A stretch of DNA of 64,000 nt from Mastigias papua (taxonomy: Eukaryota; Cnidaria; Scyphozoa; Rhizostomeae; Mastigiidae), in NCBI GenBank assembly GCA_964019165.1, contig OZ025272.1:2697293-2761292 (forward strand). The letters run 5' to 3'. Below the pieces are notes generated by a model. That model saw only the letters and a program-made list of their open reading frames with translations. It did no database searches and had not been told where the DNA came from. This document shows positions 14,101 through 27,000 of this stretch, one piece after another. A program made the position numbers and the translations under genes. Each line of letters starts with the position of its first letter. The stretch's first letter is position 1.

Positions 14101-15006
14101 TAATTGCCGTCCCCCCCGTTAATTAATTTTTGAACAATGTTCCAACCCTCCCGCTCTTATTAGTACCCCCCCCGGCAATTATTTTTGACATATTTTGCGT
14201 TGTCACTTAAAAAGGAGGAGACATTTCTAAGCATAGCGCAATGTCAGTCAGTTTGACGTGTTCTAAAACCATTTAGTACATATGATAGTCCGATGCAACT
14301 ATTCCAATACATGATGGAAGACAACATTGAGTCAAGCAGAAGAAACTTTGTTCGTCAGTAAGGAAATTTTCTTGTTAAATGGAGAAAGCAAACCAGCTTA
14401 GAATCCTCTTTGAAATCCATTCATCAACATGATTGCACAAATCCAGCCCCCGCTAAGTCCGACGCACATTAATTGAAGGTTCCAAACAATTCCACCCCCC
14501 CGCTAATTCCGACCCCCCCGTTAGTTGAATTTCCCAAACAATTCCAACCCCCCGTTAATTCCGACCCCCCCGGCAATTAGGCACTTAAGAGTATAGATTC
14601 GACTTACGAATCTCACACACAGGACAACATAGAATCGACACAAAAAACGTGAAAAGACTACAATTATCTGCTAGTTTTCCTGGATGGACACCGTCCAAGT
14701 ATGAGAGTGACAACTCACAAACCTGAAATCGCAGTAGTTGGACGCTTTTAACAATATCAGACGTAAGGACGAGGTTCTTCATTGAGAGCATATTGTTTAC
14801 ATAGACTTGTGTGTCAATAAATGCCATTCCAATCAAGTCAGCGTTGTCCTTGAAATTCCAGACATATATCTGAAAAGACATGACAGAATACAAATAAAAG
14901 ACAGAATACAAATAAAAGCGAAATCTTTATGAGGTTATGGACATCAACAACTGGCTATAATCAACAAAAAGAAACGATTAAAAATGCAAAAAGTTTGCCG
15001 TGACCC

Positions 15007-15063
<57 letters not shown>

Positions 15064-18000
15064 CCGGCAAGTGACATCTTAGTGAGTAAAAAGTGAATAG
15101 ATCGCAAACAACCACCAAGACTCTTTGCTATTACTTTTAATTCTCGATAATTTTCTTAGAGTCATCGTTAAAACTCATTGTTCTGGCTTATAAGCAACTC
15201 TGCTAAACAAAAAGGTTAATAAGGCTGGTTTGGTGGCGAAACTAAGGGGATCTTGGGTACAAAACCAGGAGAGCACTAGGGGGATTAATACGGGCGATTG
15301 AAGATCAGATGACAGCTGTTCTACGCACTTTTTACACCGGTTTGTCACAAAGAAATATATGTACACGTCTTTTTTATAAGACAGTTTTCCGCCCAGTAGT
15401 AAAACTTTCTTTACTTTTTCATGATTTCAGTACTGAAAATTTCTTAAGACTTTCTTATTGAGAATATCCGAGATTTTATACCACCGTCACGAAGGCAGAC
15501 AGGCACTTCACACACATAATACAGAAATACATAGATTTTGCTATGAAATCTATGCAAATTAAACAAAAAAGGAGATGATGGACTTTGCGTAAAAATTGGA
15601 ATTTGAGGATTATATCAACTTATCAACTTTCTTAGGCCGCAGAAATCCAGTACTGAACTTTCTTAACTTCTTGGGCAGCCGAGTACCAATTTCTCATATC
15701 CTATTTTCCTATTTAAAAAAGTGTAGCGCTTCGAAAAGTTTTTCGAAAGTTATGAAGTGTGTGATCTCATAAACGCTCACGCCCTTCACATAAGAAATAG
15801 CCCCCCCCCCCTTGTAGAAATTATAGCTCTGTGCTACTAGGTCAAGGCACCAAAAGAGGTCCAAGGGCACCTGGGGATAAAATCCCATTTGTTGCGTTAA
15901 GGGCAGCTTTCTAGACTATTACAGAAGCAGGGTTTGAGGCTAAAGCATACAGATAGACATAGTCTCATTTGCACGGGTTGAGGATTAAATCTGCCCAAAT
16001 CATTGTCATACATATTGCATTTGAATGGGCCCAAAAAAACTGAGGAAATACTCTGATTTGGCCTCTCACTACTGGGGTAAGCATTGAAACTATTGGGGAC
16101 TCCCCCCTATAGCTAATATGCTAAAACTGTCATGTTTGCGCAACTCTACAGTGTTACTGCACACAAGGGCGGACACTACACAGACATAACACTAGAATAC
16201 GTAGATTGACAAAAGAAATTTATAACATTTAAAGAAAAGAGATGACGGGCTTGCATGAACATTGAAGTTTTTTAAGTATACGAGCTTCTCAATTTCATTA
16301 AGTCTTCAAAGTCTAGAAACGAACTTTCTAAACCTTTTGAACAGTCGAGCACTTGCATCTCATAACTACTATCTCATAAAAAACGATGCATTCGATATTC
16401 ATTCCTGAATACTATTAAATGTCTCAGGCTTTCAAATTATTTTAACTACAGCAACAAGAACCATTATGTCTGCTGGGAAGACCTGCTCTTAAGGTACGCA
16501 CTAAAAACCTGGCAAAGAACCATTGCCTTTGTCACAAGTATCAATGAATAAAGGGGGGCGTGTGTGACCATCCATTACTGTCTATTGGGGTATTTTACAT
16601 GATTGCCAGAAACGTTGGCTCTATCCCCTTTACAAGTCCATTTACTTTATTTTCAAATTTCCTACTATTTTATTTTCATTCATCATTTCAACTGAATATC
16701 GAGCTTATCATATAGCTTTGATTATGACACCTTACAGGAGTGATGAATAGCTATAGTTTGCAAAAAGGAGCCTCTCCTACTATAAGGGGCGTGATCAAGA
16801 AGAAACTTTTTCATGCCACATCCTTAAGAGTTTCAAATATCTCAAAAGTATCTATTTTCTATTTCAAAATGGTGGACCAATGATCTACCGTAGTCCGATT
16901 CTATCTGGGCCCCATTCTATTAGTCTGAATCATATATTTACATTATAAGAAAAAAAGGAGGGAGCTGAGCTCCTCTTCGATGTGTAGAGGGGGCTGGCTC
17001 TCCGGGCAACCCTCTTCTACAGCCCTTTTTAGAGGCATACCTGGTATACCTTTAAACTGGTACTGGGCAAAAATTGCCACGGATGTCTGACTCTCCATGC
17101 AAGACAAGAGAATTGTCTGAAGATGCAGATTATCAAATCACTTCGATTGATAATCAATGGGGGGAAATGGATATTAATTAGAGAGACTTACGACTACAAA
17201 CTCCAGTTAGTACTTAATTGATTTAGTTGCATACCTACAAACCCAGATACCTACTTGCTCTGTTTACACGCCTAGCGTCTTCTCTCCTTACTTTTTTGTA
17301 TGCATGAATACGCTATGCCTACGACTTCACAGTCGGACCTACAATGCCTGCCAACAGTCTCGGAGCACTTGCTATGATTTACGCTAAAGACGAGCTACAG
17401 CATCCCCTCCCCAGTTAAACAATGTTGTGTGAAGCAAACGTGAGCAACTCGAAGGCCAACAATGATGCGTATTTGTAAAGCTACGGATTTTCGCTAACGA
17501 ATTAACATTGTCTGAGGAGGGAAGGGGGCTTACATTTTAATTGGTGTCACGGAAAAGCAGGAGGAGTCGAAAATTCATACACTTGTGAGGGTATTCCAAC
17601 TACTTTTAGGAGGCATTTACGCCACAGATTGAATATCAAGGCTTAATCATCAGTTTCATTGTAAATGGCCGTCCTCATGAATGTTGGCATATCTTCACAT
17701 AGATAATAAAAACAAGCCTACCTTTTGCCCGAGAGCAGTTAGCAGATATCCCTGTATGGCACATACTGAAGTAACTGGTCCTTTCTGTTCTTTTGCATAC
17801 AAACACTACGAAGAAGAAGAACAGTCTCAAAATGCCATGAAAGTCTTTTCCGTATTCTGAACACACAGCCTTATCCAAGTCCCAGCTCTTAGAAATGCCT
17901 AATATGAGCCATATTAGTTGTGATACTGTGCTTCGATAACAGGTAGCACGCAAGGCAAAAAAGTAGTTTTAACTTTTGTCGCATAACATCAAATTTCACT

Positions 18001-21000
18001 TGCAGTTCGCCAGTGGCTCATAATGTGGCACCCTTACTATACAAAACGATACATGCAACATTTATGACATGAAATGTTTGAAGATCGTCAAAACAACTGC
18101 TGCAATAAACATCCCCTTGTAGGGCCTAGCGGGTGAAGCAACCTCATGCACGCAGGCCATACATTCCTAATGAGTGCAACGCATTCCGAAGGTCTACTAA
18201 AAACATATGCAAGCTGAAAATACAAATTGGAAGGAAAGGTTAGACCGAGATTTCCAAATTTGAAGAACGTGTACAGCATATGCCAAAATAGTCTCCACTC
18301 TTCTATGGCAAAGAACCGGAATAAGATGCAACCTCTCCACAATTCACAGAAACTATTCTAGAAATGACTAACATACAAAACATACAAGCATACAATACAC
18401 ACCAAAAGTCAATGAGATACTTACAAAACAGGATAAAAAACACATTCCTCTACATTTTGTCATTGTTGCAACACACATGCACCCCTTACCTCTGGAGCAA
18501 TGCTTGTGGTCTATGGGACACTTGAAGTTGGCGTGCGTGTGAAATTTTCCCAGTATCGCATGTACTGTACTACTCCCAAAAACCAACATTGTTTGGGAGT
18601 GAAGGGAGATAAAGTTCATTGCAGAATAAAAAGTGACAAAATGTCCCAGGCCTTTTGGTGGTTATCGTGCAAGCTCAATGCTAACAATCTGCATAGCCAT
18701 TAAGGGCATCAAGAGAAGGTCAGAAGGACCACTTTGTCCAGCGTCCCAAACCTGATAGGGGTCTCAAAAGCTATGATATGATTCTTTGGTAATTGCAGCA
18801 ACTCTCAAATGTTATAATAACGTCATCAGGGGCCACATTTTGTCATTTGCCCCGATACCCAGAAAAGCTCTCGAAGAGCTTGATATTACATGAAAAAGGG
18901 CATAGGCTCACTACTCAATTCCGAAAAAAGATTGAAAAACGTGTTCAATTGATTTTGAATATTATATCAAAGAGGTATATCAGATCTAAAGTAATCTTGT
19001 GTCAGGTTAACTGGCAAAAAAATTAAGAGCTCATTCAGGTATATGACCTCTTAAGTATCATACAAAGTTACTGTTCTAGAGCGCAATCCCAAAAAATGGA
19101 AAATCTCATTGACAAAATAAATCAACAAAAGCGTTCAAGAGGAATCAGGAAAAAGTTAATTAACCTTGAATTTGTGCTTGGTTAAGGGCTTTCCTGGTTC
19201 AGGAACTACATCGACAACATCAAATATATGAACCTAGAAAAGATATAAGATGTATAAAATACAGAAGATATAAAAATAATCAACATGACAAAAGATATAA
19301 AATAACCTTTGAGAAACAGGAAATTTTGGAAAAAGAAGAGCAAAATGAAATTTAAAAAAAACTGGAAAATTATGTACAAGCTACCTTGTACTAACCGGAC
19401 TAATCTTCAACCAATATAGCAAATGGGTATTGGCAGGGTTACTGAGAGGGGAAAGGGGCAGATGGCCCCAGGTCCGAGCCTAAGACGGACCACCAAACAC
19501 TATGAAAATATTCTTTGGTTACTTTTAATGACATAATGAAGTCATCAGGAATCAAGTTTTTGAGTTTATCCTTGGTCCAATAAAGGCTCTTGGTAGGCCT
19601 AGATAGTGGATATTTTGGAAAAGATATTTGAAACTTCCGAGAGATTCGGATATAGAAATAAAAGGCATGTTGGGCTGTTATCACTACTGTTTGATATTAT
19701 TACAAGTCTTTCAAACTTTCTAGATCATCTTAAAAGATCCCAAAGATTTTGCAATTCTGTACCGCAAGGAAATTGCCAAAATGAAGATTAAAGAACTAAA
19801 AGGAAAAGTAGCTTCGCCAGGAACCACCTCGCTGACAGTCCTCTATCCCAACCCCTTAGTGGTCTGCACGGAGCGTCAAAGCGGCTGTTCGCAATAACTT
19901 AAGCTGCACAGTTTTGAACTTGAGAGGGGCAACTAAAAACTTCGACATGATTCATTGTTGATTGTAATAACTTCATAAGGCAATTCATTTCTCACTTTGT
20001 AAACAACCCACGTCTAAGGAACAGAAGAGTTTATAATGACGCAAATGAATATCATTGAAATATTGATCATGGCCTACCCTCCCTTTCGATGTGAGATCTT
20101 CGCCAAAATTATATATAGTGCCTGCGACTAGAAACGTCTTGTATCCGCTGTGTGTTTCCTGGCTTTTCAATTCCAGTGTCTTCATTGAAGAAATGTGTTC
20201 AAATTCATCAAATTCATAACTGAAAAAACATCATCTGAATAAAAAATCCAAGTTTTCGAACAACATGAACATACACGAACTTCAGCATATCATTTGGCAT
20301 TGTATCGAACAAGAATATGATAATTGTAACTTTAGTAGTAGAAAAAATATCATGACTGCTTGACAATCATTCTAAATTGATGCACACACGAGTACAAAAT
20401 GAAAAGCTGTATGAAGCAGTACTTCTGCTTGCTGGAAATGATGTTAACTCTAAGTGCCATAAATGATTCTGAGTGATTGTGAGTGATGAACTATCAGTGA
20501 TTGTAAGTGAAAGCTAGTGGTCAAGTATTGGTGACTGTTAGTGATTGTTAATGATGGACTATCAATGATTGTGAGTGAAAGCGAGTAATCAGTTATCAAT
20601 GATTGTTGGTGATTGTGACTGATGAACTATCTGTGACTGTAAGTCAACTACAGAACTGAACCATACCAGGGGTAAGGGGGTAGCTACAATGACTAAACGT
20701 CGTACTAGAGCAAAACGTTACACATCATAGCAAGCATGACTGGTATATACAGAAGGCATGCACTCAGAAGTTTAAAAATTCAATACACTACAGCGCAAAA
20801 TATATAATAAACGTAGTTTGTTAAACATCAATAGAGCCCGTAGCATCCCTCCTATTTCATACAGTCTTGTGTCAACTATTGAAAAAGGAGAGTGCAAGAA
20901 AGGGAACCGCGGAGGAGAGAAAATACATGAATTACAAAAAACAACAAGAGCATTTGGGACTTTGCTGAGCGACCAAGATGGAACTATTGTCTTCCATACT

Positions 21001-24000
21001 TAAACAAACTACTGAATGACGTTATGGATTCAAACACAATATAAACAATATTTGCAAATGAAATGTTTGCATAAGAATGAAGTTTACATGAATAACGATA
21101 CGAATAAAATTGGATGTCCATTTAGTGACTCCATATTATGTAAATGGAATGTGCTGGCAAAAATCAATTTTAATAGCAATTCGTGAGTTTGCCAAACAAA
21201 CGCTCTCTGGATTTCTCAAAATAAAGCTAGAAATATAACAAGGCGCTAATCAATGCCTTTACAAACTTACTACAGAATATTGTGGTAACATAACATTGAC
21301 TTTTTTACGTATGCATCAGTTGACTCGACTTCTAATCGAGGCTAACTCGCAATAAATTCTGAATGATCGACAGTCTTAGGCCGCAAAGCCAATTGCCTGA
21401 AGATTGACAGATATTTTTTCATTTCATTTTCATAATATTCAAAATTCCATTAACACAATACATAATACTATACAAAACGACAGTTAACAATCAACAATAT
21501 GTAATACGTAACATCGTCTAATCTGCATGAATAATGGAGTTTCTTAAAGATTCCATGAAAAAAATTGAACTTTCAACCTGAATTTTCCCTGCAATAACTA
21601 TGCTATTTCGCTCGCTCTATAACTCTAGGATACTAATCTTAGGCATACAGAAATCACTGAACCAACTTACTTGACATGTGGTACCACCTCCCATCTTGCA
21701 GGAGAAACAAGTTGTATACTGAATCGTTCTAACATTGGGAAAATATATCGTGAATCTGCAAAATAATTTAACAAGCAATTATGAGCATGCTAAAAATGTG
21801 ATAAGAAAATGACAATGGAATCATCCTTATAGATTTGAGAACACAAATAATCCTAAATTGAAAAAGGCATCAGTTGGTTTCTAAACGGAACTGAAAGATC
21901 ATAAAAAACTTTATGTTTGCAGAGTAGACTGAGTTAAATCCCAAAAATTACATATCACTTGACTCTAAACAGTTTTGTGATAATAAGAAACAATGGTACG
22001 GCTATAGCATGGAAATGTATGAATGCAGGTGTAAAGACAACAGGATTTTGGAAAAACTTTGAAATGGAAATGTGAGAAAATGAAAGACAGAAACGGGACT
22101 CGCACTTGTGTCTACCTCGAATGTTTTACCATCAAGTCGGGAGTCGCGAGTTCGAGTCCCGCTCGGGATAATCACTTCTCGCACTTCATTTCACAAGTTT
22201 AATGAATCCAAAATCAGCATTCCAGAAATAAATAATCTACCCATTTGATGATTACAGAAAGAAAGCGTATGAGAAATTCAGCGATGCATGACAAAACAAA
22301 ACCTCGCTCGAGCGTCTCCCATTCTTTATCTTCAGTATTGAATTTCGGGACCTTCTTGTTCGGCTCCAAAGTTGTTGTGGCAACTGCATAAACCTTAAAA
22401 GAAATACACTTTATAAAGTCACCAGTAGAATTCTCGTACAACACGAAAATATTCTCGAGAAACAGACGTATGGGTGAAGGAGGCATGTGAACTGATTGAT
22501 CAGCTTACTTTAAGCTAGGAGACTTAGAGGAAACAATGACTGCACAGGCATTCACAGGACTAGTGTGAGCTTCAAGAGCTTCATATGAGCTCCTATAATA
22601 TGCGGTTGTATGGTACTGTAAATCCACGAATCAGCTCCTTTATGCTAATAGGAAATGAAATAGGTAGCGCCAAACTAGGAGACATTTGTTTGTGTCTACA
22701 TTTACTATGGAAACTTGAGGTGCTCCACCAAAGTGCTCAAACTAGGAAACTTCTGTTGCAGATGTGTCTGACAAAAACAGTTACTCAAAACATGCTGTTC
22801 TCTAAGTGGAAAGCTTTATTATGTCTACTTATTGTGTCTACTGCTGTGTCTGTTGTTGCACCCTATGCTGTATACGCTGTTGTGTCAACTGTTGTGTCTG
22901 TTGTTGCATCTACTGTTGGGTCAACTGTTGCATCCTCTGTTTTGTCAACTATTGTGTCTGCTGTTGCATATACTGTTGTGTCAACTGTTGTGCCTGCTGT
23001 TGCATCTACTGTTGTGTCTGCTCTTGCATCCTCTGTTGTGTCAACTGTTGTGTCTGTTGTTGCATCTACTGTTGTGTGTCTGCTGTTGCATCCTCTGTTG
23101 TGTCAACTGTTGTGTCTGTTGTTGCATCTACTGTTGTGTCAACTGTTGTGCCTTCTGTAATGTTTACTGTTGTGTTTGCTGCTGCATCTACTGTTGTGTC
23201 TATTGTAGAGTCAACTATTGTGTCTGCTGTTGTGTCTGCTGTTGCATCTACTGTAGTGTTGCACCTTCTGTTGTGTCTATTGTAGTCTCAACTGTTTGTC
23301 TACTCTTGTATCTACTGTTGTGTCTACCGTTATGCTTTCGTTCCAATTTTCCAGATTTGGAACATGGACAGAGTTCGATGATGTTACTTCATTTCGATCT
23401 CTAGTTGACGGTCGTTTGTCAAACTTCGTCGTTGAATCTCCTTCTCTTTAACTTCTTCGTATTCAGAATCAGAGCACCTATTCATTTGGAAACTCTCTCA
23501 ATAACTGTTCTTCATTGGTTGAGTTGACTTGCTTGCTAACATTCGGACCAAACTAGAGCACATTTGTCTATGGGACATGCGTTACATTTTAAAATGTTTT
23601 GACGATCGTCGAAAACTTCATGTGACATATGTTCCAGCAAAGAGTTTTAGCTATAGCAAGGGTACCAAACCTGGGAAACACGTATGGACACGAGCAAGAT
23701 ATAGCATACTGTTTGACAAGCTTTCCTAGTTTTGTCTTTTAGCTTTAGGCCTGACGTCTATCAAAAACTACTCTTCAACTCCAAATAAATGGGGGTTCTC
23801 AAAAAGCAAAGGGGAAAACATTTCCTAAATATTTAACCAACGGTGTTTCTAATACATGGGAGATCTGCCAGAGCCCTTTTTAACATACAAACTGGGGGGG
23901 GGGGGGGGAATGCCCCCTAGTTCTCAACTTTGCCCCCCGAGTGAAGAGGTTTCTGACCCCAGAAAAATACCCCTTTTGTATAGATTCTCAGCTAGGTTGT

Positions 24001-27000
24001 CAAACAACTACTGCTGTCATCATGTTGCAATGAATGGGACCCCTCGAGTTTCATTGGCAAAAGAAAGAAACACAATAACATTTTTGCACAACATTAGGAA
24101 ACTGCGTAATACACGAACAGTACGTTATTAAAACAATTACAAAATTAGAGATTTCATCTCCAAACTTTCATATATCAAAACTTGACATTTACAGGGACGC
24201 CTACGCTGGGGGGGGCAGAGGGGCAGCTGCCCCTCCTACCCTTTCCAAGGACTTAATCAATTTAGTGCAAAAATGCTTATAATGCGCTCTCAATAGAAAC
24301 CTTGCCCCCCTGCCCTCGGTGCGGGCAGGCGTGCCTGTTATGAACATTGTTTCAATATACCACATGTATCAACCTTATTTCAAATTGGGCTTTTTGTCCT
24401 AGTATCACGTCCCTTTTTGAGAGTTTGCCCCCCCCAGTGAAAATATGTTTTAAAAGGCTATGAGATCTGCTTGATAGAGTAGATGAAGGCTGAAATGTCC
24501 AAGGCTACTACATTGGCATACTTTCGGTGAACATTAGAATTATTCCAATGCTGTAAATTTATATCATTTATAGATAAAAAAATAGCAATGGTAACTTGTA
24601 GAAACGAACAATAAGATTGTGGGGCCAGGTTCTTGGCGAGAAATAAATTGACGTAGATTGAAAGAAAGGAAAATTAAAACAGTGGGGAAGTAATAAGCTC
24701 GGATGTGGAAAATATCTGGTACGCTAAAGAGTATCCCCCCCCTCCTGTTTATGTGTACTCAGGGAAGGGTCATTGATTACCTGTGAGGAGGGGGGGGGAA
24801 GACGTTCTTACAAATTTCATGGAATTTTCTATCCCCCTCTCAGATTTATGTAAAAATGTTGGTCCCCACCCCAGGACTTCATAAGAAACTCCATACTCTT
24901 TCGTTCAATCCAGAAGTTTGCCCCCCCCCCTCAGATGTCTTCCACTGCCTCCTCTAGAAGATTTAACTTCAACTTGCTAAGCTCAGAGATATTTGGCATA
25001 ATTGCTAAGACAATGGAATATTATCTCAAATACAAGCACGCACTATGGATATTATCTCAAGATTGTCAGCTCACAAATAATCTCAATTTATCTGAGACAA
25101 AAGGTCTTCACGCCAAACGAATTAAGATAATGTAAGATACCGTAAGATGAAAGAACCGACACGCCAGCATACAATGGCAGCACGCTGTTTTTGAGGTTGA
25201 AAGCCTATTGGGATATAATACACCTCTATTGTGTTATATCATCAAGTCGTTCCGCAAATAGTCAAGCACGATCTATTTGTATTGAGGAAGTTCGTTCGCA
25301 AAGTTCATGTTTCTGCTGTATCTCTAATATAACATGGCTTTACTTTGTCTACAAGAAGAAGAGCTTCTAGCAGCTGCTGTTGAACTTTTTCCCGTTCTGT
25401 ATGATAAAGCACAAAAGGGATACAAAGAGAAGGATGTGATAGCGGATGCATGGGGAAAGGTAGCAGAGAAACTGGACTTCATCGAAAACGGTATTTCGTG
25501 TACTTAGATTCTTCTGATATCAATTTATGCTGCTTTCAAAGTGTTATGTTTCATATATGTGCTACTGAACATCCGCATTTGAAAAGTCTGTTGTCAAATC
25601 TTTCCTCAGAACTTCGATGGCCTTCAAGAGAAGAAACTCGTTCCGGTTTAAAATATCAGGTCGGCGTGAGTTTATTTCGGTGTCTGATCAAAGCCATTTA
25701 GGTTGCTTACACTAGAACTGGCGAGATAAAACTGGTTGTGGCGTCATTGCGTTTCAGTTTTTCAAATCGATGTAAACTTACGGGTCGAAATGGACTGAAC
25801 ACTTCAAGTAAACACTAGATTTCTGATCGCGTGAATGTTTTGCACAGGCCTGAGCTCAAATTATCTCAGCGGCAACTCAGCGGCATCTCACCAGGACGTT
25901 AAGCGGCACCTAAACTAATAACTTGATAAAACAAATCCTGTCAACTCACGTAACAACCGTTTTTATAAGAAACTCTGCGGCATCGTTACGCAAAATGCAC
26001 CAAACGTATTGCACAATTTTGGTAGAGAGAGGTCTTCGATAGGCAAAACAAAGCCACAAACTCTTTTACAGGGCTTGAACAATGCCCTCAATCGTGATAA
26101 AATTATCTAGCTTGTTGTCTTGTAAAACTCTAAATTACACACTTTTTTTTAAAAGAATATCTAGTTTTTCACTGAGCTTCAATATTTTCAATTCTGAGCC
26201 TGAGAATATTCTTACATCATTCTTAAATTTTAGAGATTTTAAGCATGAATTCTGTCAAAGACTATATTCGTATAACAAGAAGTGTGTTATTGACATTCCT
26301 TGAAGAGTTGCTCTGTCCCATCACTTGGACTATCATTATATAAAATTCCTGACATCCCATTGGGTGGTCACACACATTCAAACTTTCGAGATAGCACCAA
26401 GCAAAAGGTGCTTTAAGGTGATAGAGTCTCCTTTTTGAGACACCTGGTTGAAATCAGTTGAAATTAGTTATTTTTGTTTGTTATTTTCCTTCGTCTTGAT
26501 AAAGTGTGATATACAGTAGAAACCCTCATAAAAGAACCTGTTTTTATAAGAACCTGGGGGCTAACATTTTATCTGTTGAGCCCCCTGAATAAGAATAGGC
26601 TGAAACTGGGAGTGGTTCTTTACAAAAGGTTTGATATTATTTGATTTAAGAATTCAAGAGTAGAAACTTTTATAGGCTGTATGTTTACAGGTCAATTGTT
26701 TTTACAGAACAGTACCACACACATTTACTTTTCAGACTAAGATGAGAGTTTTTCAGTAGCTCAACAAATAATAGTAGTGTTAAACAAGGATGCTGACTTA
26801 AAGGCGTTGTCAAGTATTGTCAAGAATTCTATTGCTGAAGATAGTTTTAATGTGTGCAAGGCATATACTGTATATAAGAACCTTGTTACGAACCTTACAG
26901 GCAGGCTGGAGTTGAGAACACCAGTCCAATTATTAAGAACCTAGGGTCTGCTGGGATAAAGTGGGTAACCTGGGGTAAAATGGGTAATTGACCATTTCGC

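Noticed and set aside
22085..22185. tRNA-like B box (GAGTTCGAGTCCCGCTC) on the plus strand
   Set aside because: No matching D arm, anticodon stem or acceptor stem could be folded. At most a tRNA pseudogene or SINE scrap.
22585..23404. Three overlapping plus frames of 159-191 codons
   Set aside because: They coincide with a minisatellite that lacks stop triplets in every plus frame, with no homology or splice context.
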